Shown here one piece after another: positions 8,341 through 17,627 of a stretch of DNA of 64,000 bases. The notes under the pieces were generated by a model. It was not told where the DNA came from. It ran no database searches and saw only the letters and a list, made by a program, of their open reading frames with translations. Made by a program: the position numbers and the translations under genes. Positions within the stretch are counted from its first letter, which is position 1. Each line of letters begins with the position of its first letter. Source of the stretch: Streptomyces parvulus (GTDB lineage Bacteria > Actinomycetota > Actinomycetes > Streptomycetales > Streptomycetaceae); NCBI RefSeq assembly GCF_014648855.1, contig NZ_BMRX01000006.1:1-64000 (forward strand), written 5' to 3'.

Positions 8341-10380
8341 GTGAAGATCGCATTTCTCGTTCGGGACCTCTGCCACATGGGGGGCGTGGTCAGCGCGACG
8401 CAGAATCTCGCCGGCGCGCTGGCGCAGCGGCACGACGTGGAGATCGTGGCCCTGCGCAAGGTGCGGGACGAGTCCTACTTCCCGCTCGATCCGCGGGTCT
8501 CCGTCCGGGTGCTCAGCGACATGCGGCCCGACTCCCCGGTCTCCGACGTGGACAATCCGCTCTCCGACAAGTTCCCGCTGATCTACCCGCTCAACGCCGG
8601 CGCCAAGACGCCGGTGGTGAGCCGGCTCGCGGAACTGCGGCTGCTGGAGTACTTCGACACCACCGACGCCGACGTCATCGTCAGCTCCAGCCCGCGCAAC
8701 ACGATCATGCTGGCGCAGGCCCGAGGTGACTACCTGAAGGTCACCCAGGAGCACTCGATGCCCGCCATCTACGCCACGGACATCAAGGAGCGCCTCTTCC
8801 CGGCCTACCGGTACCTGGACGCCCTGACGGCGCTCACCCCGGAGGAGGTCGCCGACATCGCCCGCCAGGTGCCCGCGGTGCGCAACCGCCTGGCCGTGAT
8901 GCCCAACTGCGTGCCCGCCTCCGCCATCCGGTCCACCGGCACCAACAAGGTGGTGGTCTCGGCCGGCCATCTGACGGACAACAAGAACCACGCCCTGCTG
9001 ATCGAGGCCTTCGCCCGGGTCCACGCCGAGGCTCCGGACTGGACGCTGCGCATCTACGGCCACGGCGCCGAGAAGAAGAAGCTGCGGGCCCGCATCGAGG
9101 AACTGGGCCTGTCCAACAGCATCCTGCTGATGGGCCAGACCTCGCCCGTCACCCCGGAGTTCGGCAAGGGCTCGATCTTCGTCCTGCCCTCCAAGCGCGA
9201 GGCGTTCGGCAACGTCGTCGTGGAGGCCATGGCCGCGGGGCTCCCCGTCATCGCCACCGACGCCGACCACGGGCCGCGCAACATCCTCACCGACGGCGAG
9301 GACGGCATCATCGTCCCGCGCGGTGACGTCGACGCGATGGCCGAGGCGATCCGCCGCCTGGTCCAGGACGACGAACTGCGGCTGAAGATGTCCGCGGCGG
9401 GCATCCGGGGCGCCGAGCGCTTCCACGAGCGGGCCAGCCGCGAGCGCTTCGAGGCCATTCTCCAGGAGGCCTTCGCCCGCAAGGAGCTGCCCCGCCACGC
9501 CACCGCCCGGGTCGACCGGCAGGGCTCGGTGCACGTCGCCGTGGGCACGCTGCCGCCGAGCGCCGGGCAGGCCGACCTCGTCCTGCGCAAGGGCGGCGCG
9601 GGCACCGAGGAGCACCGCTTCCCGTTCAGTTCCGCCGGCGACGCCGTCGTGCCCTGGGACGCCGGGGTGCCGCACGGCACCTGGGAGCTGACGCTGGCCA
9701 CCCGCGAGGGCGGCCGCGAGGTGGCGCTGGGCACCGACGGCTACGGCTGCGACACCCGCGACCTGCTCGCCGTCGAGCTGCCCCGCCCGCAGGGACCGGC
9801 CCTGGCGCTGCTGCTGCCGCACATGCACGAGGACGGCGGACTGCGGCTGCGCAGCGCCCTGCGCGAGGTGCACGCCGAGGTCGGACCGGTCAGGGCCGAC
9901 GAGCGGACCATCGCCGTACGGGCCGAGCTGTGGGGCGCCCGGGCCGCCGCCGGTGCCGTGGTGGAGGCCGTGCACCGCAAGGACAAGACGCGGGTGCTGA
10001 CCTTCCCGCTGCGCGACGAGGGCGACGGCCGCATCGCGGTCGACATCGAGTGCGCCGCGCTGGTGCGGGCGCACACCGAGGCCGACGAGGCCGAGGTCAT
10101 CTGGGACTTCACCCTGCGCCCGGCGGCCGGCGCGGCCCGCGTGCAGCTGGCCAAGCTCGCCACCGACGTCCTGGCCCCGATCAACGTGTTCACCTTCCCG
10201 CGTCCGGTGCTCAGCGAGGCCGCGGCGGCGCCGCCGACCGTGCTGACGCGGGCGGTGCGCAAGTCCCGCCGGGCGCTCGGGCAGACGCCCGCGCCGCTGC
10301 CGCCCACCCGGCGGCGCACGGAGCTGCGGCCGTACTTCACCGCCGCCTGCCAGTTCGCGGTGAAGACCGTACGCCTCTGA
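8341..10380 (+). CDS. GT4-family glycosyltransferase with C-terminal extension
   Basis: The 679-residue protein begins MKIAFLVRDLCHMGGVVSATQNL, a GT-B N-terminal Rossmann fold. It carries the GT4 donor-binding region SKREAFGNVVVEAMAAGLPV, with the E-x7-E motif near residues 287-295. It probably transfers a nucleotide-activated sugar in the cytoplasm. Residues beyond about 385 form a beta-rich module with no catalytic motif that I can name; similar extensions occur in wall-polymer synthases. GTG 8341 follows a purine-rich site (GCAGAGAGAAG). The gene faces a two-gene operon of GT2/TagF-like fusions, which suggests a role in an anionic cell-wall glycopolymer. The acceptor and sugar cannot be read from the sequence. 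Confidence 0.85.
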   Translation: MKIAFLVRDLCHMGGVVSATQNLAGALAQRHDVEIVALRKVRDESYFPLDPRVSVRVLSDMRPDSPVSDVDNPLSDKFPLIYPLNAGAKTPVVSRLAELRLLEYFDTTDADVIVSSSPRNTIMLAQARGDYLKVTQEHSMPAIYATDIKERLFPAYRYLDALTALTPEEVADIARQVPAVRNRLAVMPNCVPASAIRSTGTNKVVVSAGHLTDNKNHALLIEAFARVHAEAPDWTLRIYGHGAEKKKLRARIEELGLSNSILLMGQTSPVTPEFGKGSIFVLPSKREAFGNVVVEAMAAGLPVIATDADHGPRNILTDGEDGIIVPRGDVDAMAEAIRRLVQDDELRLKMSAAGIRGAERFHERASRERFEAILQEAFARKELPRHATARVDRQGSVHVAVGTLPPSAGQADLVLRKGGAGTEEHRFPFSSAGDAVVPWDAGVPHGTWELTLATREGGREVALGTDGYGCDTRDLLAVELPRPQGPALALLLPHMHEDGGLRLRSALREVHAEVGPVRADERTIAVRAELWGARAAAGAVVEAVHRKDKTRVLTFPLRDEGDGRIAVDIECAALVRAHTEADEAEVIWDFTLRPAAGAARVQLAKLATDVLAPINVFTFPRPVLSEAAAAPPTVLTRAVRKSRRALGQTPAPLPPTRRRTELRPYFTAACQFAVKTVRL

Positions 10381-10406
10381 TCCGCGCACGGCGCAGGGAA
10401 GCGGCA

Positions 10407-10451
10407 AAGGGGCGGGGCCCGGAGGAGACGATCCTCCGGGCCCCGCCCCTT
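10407..10451. terminator. Bidirectional terminator between convergent genes
   Basis: A perfect 20-bp inverted repeat (10407-10426 and 10432-10451) with a 5-nt loop lies between convergent stop codons. Each strand begins with AA and ends with TT, so it can serve both directions. Confidence 0.85.
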
Positions 10452-10467
10452 CGGCACGAGCGCGCGG

Positions 10468-13400
10468 TCAGCCCTCCCGCGCCTGCTCCAGCATCCGGTC
10501 GACGACCCGTGCGGACGCGTTGCCGTCGTCCAGGTCGCAGAACAGGTGGTGGAAGCGGTCGAACCGCTCCTGGTACTCCGCCTGGACCTGGTCGATGTCG
10601 CGGATCGCGTCGACCAGCTCCTTGGAGTTGCCGATCAGCGGCCCGGGGGAGTCCTGCTCGAAGTCGAAGTAGAAGCCGCGCAGCGTGTCCCGGTAGTGCT
10701 CCAGGTCGTACGTGAAGAACAGCATCGGCCGCTTCAGGTGCGCGTAGTCGAACATCACCGACGAGTAGTCCGTGATCATGATGTCCGCCGCGAGGTACAG
10801 GTCGGCGATGTCCGGGTACTCCGAGGCGTCCCAGACGAAGCCGTTGCCCGCGCCCGGCACCGCGTCCACCACGTTGGAGTGGCGGCGGATCAGCAGCACG
10901 TGGTCGTCGCCCAGGCGGCGCTGGGCGTCCTCCAGGTCGATGCGCAGGTCGAACAGGTACTGCCCGGCGCTGTGCGACTGGTCGTCGCGCCAGGTCGGCG
11001 CGTACAGGACGACCTTCTTGCCCTCGGGCAGCCCGAGCGCCTTCCTGACCCGGGCGGCGATCGCGTCCCGCTCGGGCGAGTACAGGTAGTCGTTGCGGGG
11101 GTAGCCCGCCTCCTGGATCTCACCGTCGTAGGAGAACGCCCGCTTCAGGATCGGCGTGCTGAAGCGGTTGGAGGACACCAGCAGGCTCCACTGCTTCGCC
11201 TCCAGCGCCAGCTTCTCCTGGTAGCGCCGGTCGAAGTGGAGCGTGTCGATGTCGTGCCCGATCTTCTTCAGCATCGTGCCGTGCCAGGTCTGCACGATCG
11301 ACTGGCCCGGGCGGCGCACGATCCAGTCGGGAAGGTGGCCGTTGGTGACGATGTAGCGGCTGGAGGCCAGCGCCTCGTACCACTCCTTGCCCCACATGCG
11401 GACCTTCTCCACCCCGTCGGGCAGGTTGACCTGGCCGTCGCGGACCGCCCACAGGTGCTTGACGTCCATGCCGCGCCGCACCAGTTCCTCGTACATCGCG
11501 CGCGGGCTGTCCGAGAACTGCTTGCCGTTGTAGCTCAGGTAGAAGACCTGGTCCTTGAGCGGCTGCTGGAACAGCGGCTCGTACACCTCGGAGCGCAGCT
11601 CCCGCTGGCGGTACGGTCCGCGCTCCAGGTCGCTCAGCTCCGAGCGCGCGTTGAGCTGCGGGAAGTCGCCCCAGCGGTTCTCCAGCCAGTAGCGGCGCCC
11701 GCCCAGTTCGGCCTGGACCGGGAAGGAGTCCGCGGCCAGCCGGTCGACCACGAAGGGCACGTCGGGCACGCCCTCCTCCTCGGGCCGCAGGAAGAGGTTC
11801 CAGCGGCCGGCGCGGAGCGGGACGTCGCCCCTGCCACCGAGGCTGGAGGGGTCGAAGGAGACCTCGAAGCGGCCACCGTCGAGCCAGCGGGTCTCGACGA
11901 AGCGCTCCTCGTACCGGTTGCGCGGCTTGAGCAGGAACCGGGACCCGGACAGCCGGGGATCGGCGTGGCCGGTGAGGGCGATCCGGCCGTCGCGCACGGT
12001 CGCCGTGTCGATCAGGGCGCGGCGGGTGCGGCCGGAGAACTTCAGGAAGCCGGTGTGCCCCGCCACCACGGCCAGCTCGACCAGGTGGGACTGGTCGCCG
12101 AGGGACGCGGGCAGCGGGAACTCGGCGTCGGGAAGACCCTCCTGCATCACGGTGCCGAAGCGGCGCTCCTTGCCCTGCGGGCCGGTCGCGACCAGCACCG
12201 TGGACCAGGTCCGCTTCTCGGGCTGCGCCATCTCGTCGACGCCCTCGTGGAAGACCAGCGCCACGTCGGCCACCGGCACCCGGACCGAGAACTCCTGCCG
12301 GCCGCCCTCGCGGGTCACCGTGACGGGGTACTCGAGGGTCTCGGCGCCCTTCTGGTTCTTGACCCGCAGCGTCACCTGCTCGTCCGCGGCGAGCGGCTCG
12401 CGGATCTCACCGGTGACCCTGATGCCGTCGTCCTCCAGGGCACGGCCCGTGATCAGGGCGCGGACCTTCTCGATGCGCAGCTTCAGGGCACCGCGCTCGA
12501 CGGACGGCAGCATCCGGAAGTCCGGGCTCAGCCAGTGGTACGGCGGGAAGTTGCAGGCCGCGCCGCCGCTGGAGTGGACGGCGTTGCGCCGTACCAGGCC
12601 GGAGGCGAAGATGCCGAGGCCCACGTGCCACACGGCCTCCTGCCAGTCGCCGCCCTTGCGGAGCCTGGCGGGGTCGATGGTGACCTCCCAGCCCGCCCAG
12701 TCGTAGTTGTAGCGGTCCTGGCCGGAGTCGGTGGTGACCTCGGGGCGCGGCACATTGCGGGCCGGCAGCAGGATGCGGCGGCGGGAGCGGTCCTTGCGCA
12801 GCTGGAGCACCTTGACCGAGGCCTTGCGCGAGGGCAGGTCGATCTTGTCGATCCAGGCGTTGCCCGAGAGCACGAGCTTGCCGCCGGACCAGCTGACCTC
12901 CTGGAGCGGGGCGCGCATGGTCAGGTGCTGGTCGATGCGGAGCGCCTCCTTGGGCAGGTGCAGGTCGGCACCTTCCAGGGAGGGGAACGAGGCGTACTTG
13001 CGCAGCAGACCGCTGACCTCGGGCGTCTCCCGGCGGCGCTGGCCGGCCAGCAGGGCGATCAGCTCCTCCATCTGGTGCTTGCGCACCAGCAGCCACTGCA
13101 CGCGCAGTTCGGCCGGGAGGTCCATGACGACCTTGGGGTCGATGCTGTCGAGGAAGCGGTTGGCCGAGCGCAGGAACTCGGCGCGGTACTCCTCGTCGCC
13201 GTCCGGCACCACGTTGAGGAAGAGCCGCAGGTCGTCGCGGAGGACGCGGGTGTCGTACTCGCGCTTGAGACGGGCGAAGGTCTCGCCGGGCTGGTCGGCG
13301 AGGAAGGCGCTGATCTCCATCACGGAGGTGGTGCGGTCGCGCACGCCCGCCGGGTCGGTGCGGCGCTGGGTGATCGACGGGGCCGACTCGCCCTCGCGCA

Positions 13401-14031
13401 GCCGCCAGTAGTAGCAGGGCTCCGAGATGACGTCGACGCTCTCGGCCAGGTAGTGGGCCCGCATGGTGACCGGGGTGTCCTCGTACAGCCGGCCCTCGGG
13501 GAAGGCGAAGCCGTTCTTCTCCCAGAAGGTGCGGCGGAAGACCTTGTTGCAGGCGATGCGGTCGGCGACCAGCTTGGCGTACCGGGATATGTGCGTGCCC
13601 ACCCGGGCCTCGCCGGCCAGCATCCGCATCAGCGGCACCTGCCAGGACTTCTCGCCCTTCAGGTGGAAGACGTTGCCCGTCGCGAAGTCCGAGCCGCTCT
13701 CGTCGAGGCTGCCGACCATGAGCCGGTAGGCGTCCGGCGGGATCAGGTCGTCGCTGTCGACGAAGGTCAGGAACTCCGACTCCGGCGCGAGGTGCGCCAT
13801 GCCGGTGTTGCGGGCGGCGCCGAGGCCGCCGTTCTCCTTGCGTATGAGCTTGAAGCGGGAGTCGCGGGAGGCGTACTCCTCGGCGATGGCGGCGGAGCCG
13901 TCGGGTGAACCGTCGTCCACCATCAGGACCTCGAAGTCGCGGAAGGTCTGCGCCGCGAGCGAGTCCAGACAGGCGGGGAGGTAACGCTCCACGTCGTAGA
14001 TGGGGACGATGACACTGAGCCGAGGGGCCAT
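10468..14031 (-). CDS. GT2 glycosyltransferase fused to CDP-glycerol glycerophosphotransferase (TagF-like)
   Basis: A 1,187-residue two-enzyme fusion. The N-terminus is a GT2 domain (LSVIVPIYDVERYLPACLDSL, NGGLGAARNTGM, FVDSDD near residue 92). The middle, roughly 330-830, is a long beta-rich region of unknown function. The C-terminus is a Glyphos_transf/TagF domain with QTWHGTMLKKIGHD (about 914) and ITDYSSVMFDYAHLKRPM (about 1092). TagF-like enzymes polymerise polyol-phosphate or glycosyl-phosphate units of teichoic-type polymers at the membrane. The ATG has a strong GGAG site inside the 23-bp gap to the upstream paralogue, so the two form an operon. The exact polymer is inference. Confidence 0.88.
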   Translation of the reverse strand: MAPRLSVIVPIYDVERYLPACLDSLAAQTFRDFEVLMVDDGSPDGSAAIAEEYASRDSRFKLIRKENGGLGAARNTGMAHLAPESEFLTFVDSDDLIPPDAYRLMVGSLDESGSDFATGNVFHLKGEKSWQVPLMRMLAGEARVGTHISRYAKLVADRIACNKVFRRTFWEKNGFAFPEGRLYEDTPVTMRAHYLAESVDVISEPCYYWRLREGESAPSITQRRTDPAGVRDRTTSVMEISAFLADQPGETFARLKREYDTRVLRDDLRLFLNVVPDGDEEYRAEFLRSANRFLDSIDPKVVMDLPAELRVQWLLVRKHQMEELIALLAGQRRRETPEVSGLLRKYASFPSLEGADLHLPKEALRIDQHLTMRAPLQEVSWSGGKLVLSGNAWIDKIDLPSRKASVKVLQLRKDRSRRRILLPARNVPRPEVTTDSGQDRYNYDWAGWEVTIDPARLRKGGDWQEAVWHVGLGIFASGLVRRNAVHSSGGAACNFPPYHWLSPDFRMLPSVERGALKLRIEKVRALITGRALEDDGIRVTGEIREPLAADEQVTLRVKNQKGAETLEYPVTVTREGGRQEFSVRVPVADVALVFHEGVDEMAQPEKRTWSTVLVATGPQGKERRFGTVMQEGLPDAEFPLPASLGDQSHLVELAVVAGHTGFLKFSGRTRRALIDTATVRDGRIALTGHADPRLSGSRFLLKPRNRYEERFVETRWLDGGRFEVSFDPSSLGGRGDVPLRAGRWNLFLRPEEEGVPDVPFVVDRLAADSFPVQAELGGRRYWLENRWGDFPQLNARSELSDLERGPYRQRELRSEVYEPLFQQPLKDQVFYLSYNGKQFSDSPRAMYEELVRRGMDVKHLWAVRDGQVNLPDGVEKVRMWGKEWYEALASSRYIVTNGHLPDWIVRRPGQSIVQTWHGTMLKKIGHDIDTLHFDRRYQEKLALEAKQWSLLVSSNRFSTPILKRAFSYDGEIQEAGYPRNDYLYSPERDAIAARVRKALGLPEGKKVVLYAPTWRDDQSHSAGQYLFDLRIDLEDAQRRLGDDHVLLIRRHSNVVDAVPGAGNGFVWDASEYPDIADLYLAADIMITDYSSVMFDYAHLKRPMLFFTYDLEHYRDTLRGFYFDFEQDSPGPLIGNSKELVDAIRDIDQVQAEYQERFDRFHHLFCDLDDGNASARVVDRMLEQAREG

Positions 14032-14054
14032 GGCTTGGTGATCTCCTTTCGGGG

Positions 14055-16289
14055 TCAGGCCCGCTCGACCAGTTCGAGCGCCTGGGCGGGGGTCGGGGCG
14101 TGGTGGCGTTCGGCGAACGGGACGATGGGCAGCAGGCTCTCTTCACCGAGGAAGACGCGTCGTACGACGCGTTCGGCTGCGTGTCCGTCGTCGAATTCGC
14201 AGAAACGCCTGCGGAAGGCGTCCCGGCGCTCGGTCGTCCCGGGGCTGTCGTACTCGCCCGAGGCGAGCAGGCCCAGCAGTTCCGCCTGCGTCGTGGCCAC
14301 CGCGCCGGGCGCTTCCTGGAGCAGGTCGAAGTAGGTGCCGCGCACCACGGAGTAGACGTCCCAGTCCGGGACGTAGCTGATGACCGGACGGTCCAGGACC
14401 GCGAAGTCGAACATCGCCGAGGAGTAGTCCGTGATCAGCGCGTCGGCGGCGAGGTACAGGTCCTCCACCCGGCCGTGCCCGGAGACGTCGACGATCCGGC
14501 CGGTGCGGCGCAGCTCGGCGATCTGCGGGGAGGAGCCGCCGTAGAAGTAGTGGCCGCGCACCAGCACGGTCACGTCCGGACCCAGTTCGCGGGCGAAGCG
14601 GCCGAGGTCCAGGGGCGGGGTGAAGCCCGGCTGGTACTCGCGGTGCGTCGGCATGTACAGGAACACCTTGGCGTCGTCGGCCAGGCCGAGCGCCGCACGG
14701 GCCGCGCGCACGTCCTCGGCGGTGGCGTTCACCAGGACGTCGTTGCGCGGGTAGCCGGTCTCCAGCGTGGTGTACGAGCACGGGTAGACCCGCTCCCAGA
14801 CCACGGTCGAGAACCGGTTGGAGCTGATGCTGTAGTCCCAGCGGTCGCACCGCTCCAGGAGCTTCTCGAAGTCCATGTCGGTGGAGGCAGGGTACTTGCG
14901 CTGGTCCAGGCCCATGGTCTTCAGCGGCGTGCCGTGATGGGTCTGCACGTGGATCTGGCCCTCGCGCTTGACCACCGCGTCGGAGAAGTTCACGTTGTTC
15001 ACGAGGTACTTGGCGCGGGCCAGGGCCGCCCAGTACTCGCGCGAGCCCACCCGGACGACCTTCACGCCCTTGGGCACCAGGTGCGCGTTCTCCGCGCGCA
15101 CCGCCCACACCCGGCGCATCCCCGGGGCCAGCCGGGCCAGTTCGGCGTCGATGGCGGCCGGGTTGCAGGAGACGCTGCGGCTCCAGTAGGCGGAGAACAG
15201 CACCAGGTTGTCGTCCAGCGGGAGCCTCAGCTGGGACTGGTAGAAGGCGCCCATCGCGCCGCGCTTGGAGCGGTTGAGCGCGGTGCGGGTGCGGCTCTTG
15301 ACCCGCTGGCGGAACTTCACGGCGGCCAGCGCGCTCACCATCGTCGTGTAGGCGTCGCGTTCCAGCATCCCGTACTTGTGGCCGCGGCCGCCCGCCGGAC
15401 GGGTGTAGCCCTTGGGCACGCGGGCCCGGTAGTCGGCCGCGGCGCGGTGGAAGAACTCCGCTCGCGCGTCCTGCGGCAGACGGCCCGGCCGCTCCAGGAT
15501 GGTCAGGTAGTGGTCGACCATCTTGCGGAACAACGGGCCCCGCCACTCGGCCAGTTCCTCGTGGGCGTCCAGGTAGTCGAAGACCCGCTGGTACTGGTCG
15601 AAGACGTCGAAGTGCTTGCGGCTGACCGTCTTGAGGATGTTGCCGCCCTCGCGGCGCTGCCGGTAGTGCACGCAGACGCGGTCCAGGACGGCGATCCGCT
15701 CGGCGCTGATCATGGAGCAGAACGTCCAGGGGGCGTCCTCGTAGTACCCGGGCGGGAAGGTGAGCCCGGTCCGGGTGACGAAGTCGCGGCGGTACGCCTT
15801 GTTCCACACGATCTGGAGCAGGTCGAGCAACTGGGGGCGCTCGGCGAGGGAGAAGGCGTCCGGTCCCTCCTGCCGCAGCAGGTCGGCCCGCAGGTTGGGG
15901 CGGACCCGGCCGTCCCAGTAGGTGCGGGCGTAGTCGAAGACCAGGATCTCGGGGTCGCCGGTGGCCTCCAGCCGCTCGACGATGGAAGACAGCGCGCCGT
16001 CGGACAGGGTGTCGTCACTGTCCAGGAACAACACGTAATCGCCACTGGCCTTTTCCAGTCCGGCGTTGCGCGCGCGCCCCAGCCCCACGTTTTCCGTGAG
16101 GTGAATCACATGAATCCGGGTGTCCCGTTTCGCGTACTCGTCGAGAATGGCACCGGACCCGTCCGGCGAGCAGTCGTCGACCGCGATGATCTCGAAGTCC
16201 GTGCAGTCCTGCCCGAGTACGGAGTCAAGGCACTCGGGCAGATAGCCCTGCACCTTGTACACGGGGACAACGAGAGAGAGCTTGGGCAT
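14055..16289 (-). CDS. GT2 glycosyltransferase fused to CDP-glycerol glycerophosphotransferase (TagF-like), shorter paralogue
   Basis: A 744-residue paralogue of the downstream gene without its long middle region. The GT2 domain starts PKLSLVVPVYKVQGYLPECLDSV and carries LFLDSDD near residue 89. The TagF-like domain follows, with HVQTHHGTPLKTMGLD (about 448), TGYPRNDVL, and ITDYSSAMFDFAVLDRPV (about 623). It is the first gene of a minus-strand operon and is followed 23 bp later by the 1,187-residue fusion. Two such enzymes in tandem suggest alternate steps of repeat-unit priming and polymerisation, although which does which cannot be told from sequence. Confidence 0.88.
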   Translation of the reverse strand: MPKLSLVVPVYKVQGYLPECLDSVLGQDCTDFEIIAVDDCSPDGSGAILDEYAKRDTRIHVIHLTENVGLGRARNAGLEKASGDYVLFLDSDDTLSDGALSSIVERLEATGDPEILVFDYARTYWDGRVRPNLRADLLRQEGPDAFSLAERPQLLDLLQIVWNKAYRRDFVTRTGLTFPPGYYEDAPWTFCSMISAERIAVLDRVCVHYRQRREGGNILKTVSRKHFDVFDQYQRVFDYLDAHEELAEWRGPLFRKMVDHYLTILERPGRLPQDARAEFFHRAAADYRARVPKGYTRPAGGRGHKYGMLERDAYTTMVSALAAVKFRQRVKSRTRTALNRSKRGAMGAFYQSQLRLPLDDNLVLFSAYWSRSVSCNPAAIDAELARLAPGMRRVWAVRAENAHLVPKGVKVVRVGSREYWAALARAKYLVNNVNFSDAVVKREGQIHVQTHHGTPLKTMGLDQRKYPASTDMDFEKLLERCDRWDYSISSNRFSTVVWERVYPCSYTTLETGYPRNDVLVNATAEDVRAARAALGLADDAKVFLYMPTHREYQPGFTPPLDLGRFARELGPDVTVLVRGHYFYGGSSPQIAELRRTGRIVDVSGHGRVEDLYLAADALITDYSSAMFDFAVLDRPVISYVPDWDVYSVVRGTYFDLLQEAPGAVATTQAELLGLLASGEYDSPGTTERRDAFRRRFCEFDDGHAAERVVRRVFLGEESLLPIVPFAERHHAPTPAQALELVERA

Positions 16290-16633
16290 CCTTACAACCT
16301 GTTCCGAGAACTGACCAGGGGACCGCGGGCTGGGAAGCGGAACGCGCTCCTGGCGCCATAGGGCCTGGAGCGCGCCGCCGCATCAGCGTAAAGGATTCAC
16401 GCGGAGTTTCCGTGGGCACGGTAGCCGGACACTCTGTGCCTGGCCACAGCCGGAAATGGCCGGGACGGGCCGCTCGAATCGGCCGTCGGGGAGCGGCCGG
16501 AGAACTTCCTCACATTCGGTCCCCGTGTCCTCTTTACCGACTTCCGTCGCATTCCGTCCCATGTGCCCGACTCGATTTTCCGGGGCCCACGGACGAGTCT
16601 GCACCCAGTGACGAAGACCTGGGAGGCATGAGG
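16290..16633. other. Divergent intergenic region upstream of the TagF-like operon and galE
   Basis: A 344-bp non-coding stretch that is less GC-rich than its neighbours and should hold promoters in both directions. A weak plus-strand candidate is TTCACG (16396-16401) with a poor -10 near 16419. No clear operator, repeat or small gene was seen. A GGGAGG Shine-Dalgarno (16621-16626) serves galE. Confidence 0.4.
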
Positions 16634-17605
16634 ATGAGCTGGCTGGTCACGGGCGGAGCCGGGTACATCGGCGCGCATGTGGTGCGCGCCCTCGCCGACG
16701 GCGGGGAGCGCGTCGTCGTCTACGACGACCTGTCCACCGGCAGCGCCGACCGCGTCCCCGACGGGGTGCCGCTGGTGGTCGGCAGCGTGCTCGACGAGGC
16801 TCTCCTGGAGGGCGTGATTCGTGACCATGCTGTGACAGGTGTGGTGCACATCGCGGGCAAGAAACAGGTCGCCGAGTCGGTGGAGCGTCCGCTGCACTAC
16901 TACCGGGAGAACGTCACGGGCCTCGCGACGCTCCTGGAGGCCATGGTGTCCGCCGGCGTGGACCGCCTCGTCTTCTCCTCCTCCGCGGCCGTCTACGGCA
17001 TGCCCGATGTGGACCTCGTCACGGAGGACACTCCCTGCCTGCCGCTGAGCCCCTACGGCGAGACCAAGCTGGCCGGCGAGTGGCTCATCGACGCCGCCGC
17101 CCGCGCCCACGGCATCCGGGCCGCCTCACTGCGCTACTTCAACGTCGCGGGCGCGGCCGCCCCCGAACTGTCCGACTCGGGCGTCTTCAACCTCATCCCG
17201 ATGGTCTTCGAGCGCCTTGAGGCCGGCGACGCCCCCCGTGTCTTCGGCGACGACTACGCCACCCCGGACGGCACCTGCGTACGGGACTACATCCACGTCG
17301 AGGACATCGCCTCCGCCCACCTCGCCGCCGCGCGACGGCTGGCCGACGCCCCGGAGGGCACCGCGCTGACCCTCAACGTGGGGCGCGGCGAGGGCAGTTC
17401 GGTGCGCGAGATGGTGGACCGGATCCTCAAGGTCACCGGGCGGCAGGACGCCGCCCCCCGGGTGAGCCCCCGCCGCCCCGGCGACGCGGCCCGCGTCGTC
17501 GCCTCCGCCGACCGCGCCCGCGCGGAACTGGGCTGGACGGCCCGCCACGACCTGGACGCCATGATCGACTCCGCCTGGCAGGGCTGGCGCCACCGCCACG
17601 GCTGA
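16634..17605 (+). CDS. galE: UDP-glucose 4-epimerase (GalE-type SDR)
   Basis: An extended short-chain dehydrogenase of about 323 residues: MSWLVTGGAGYIGAHVVRAL (NAD-binding GxxGxxG), SSAAVYG, and the catalytic SPYGETK (Tyr-x3-Lys). It would interconvert UDP-glucose and UDP-galactose, or the GlcNAc pair. GGGAGG at 16621-16626 is 7 nt from the ATG at 16634 but only 1 nt from an ATG at 16628, so I prefer 16634. Its position inside the glycosyltransferase block suggests it supplies UDP-hexose for the wall polymer rather than for galactose catabolism. Other epimerases of the family cannot be excluded. Confidence 0.85.
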   Translation: MSWLVTGGAGYIGAHVVRALADGGERVVVYDDLSTGSADRVPDGVPLVVGSVLDEALLEGVIRDHAVTGVVHIAGKKQVAESVERPLHYYRENVTGLATLLEAMVSAGVDRLVFSSSAAVYGMPDVDLVTEDTPCLPLSPYGETKLAGEWLIDAAARAHGIRAASLRYFNVAGAAAPELSDSGVFNLIPMVFERLEAGDAPRVFGDDYATPDGTCVRDYIHVEDIASAHLAAARRLADAPEGTALTLNVGRGEGSSVREMVDRILKVTGRQDAAPRVSPRRPGDAARVVASADRARAELGWTARHDLDAMIDSAWQGWRHRHG

Positions 17606-17627
17606 CCGTCCCGCCCGCGCCCGCGGG

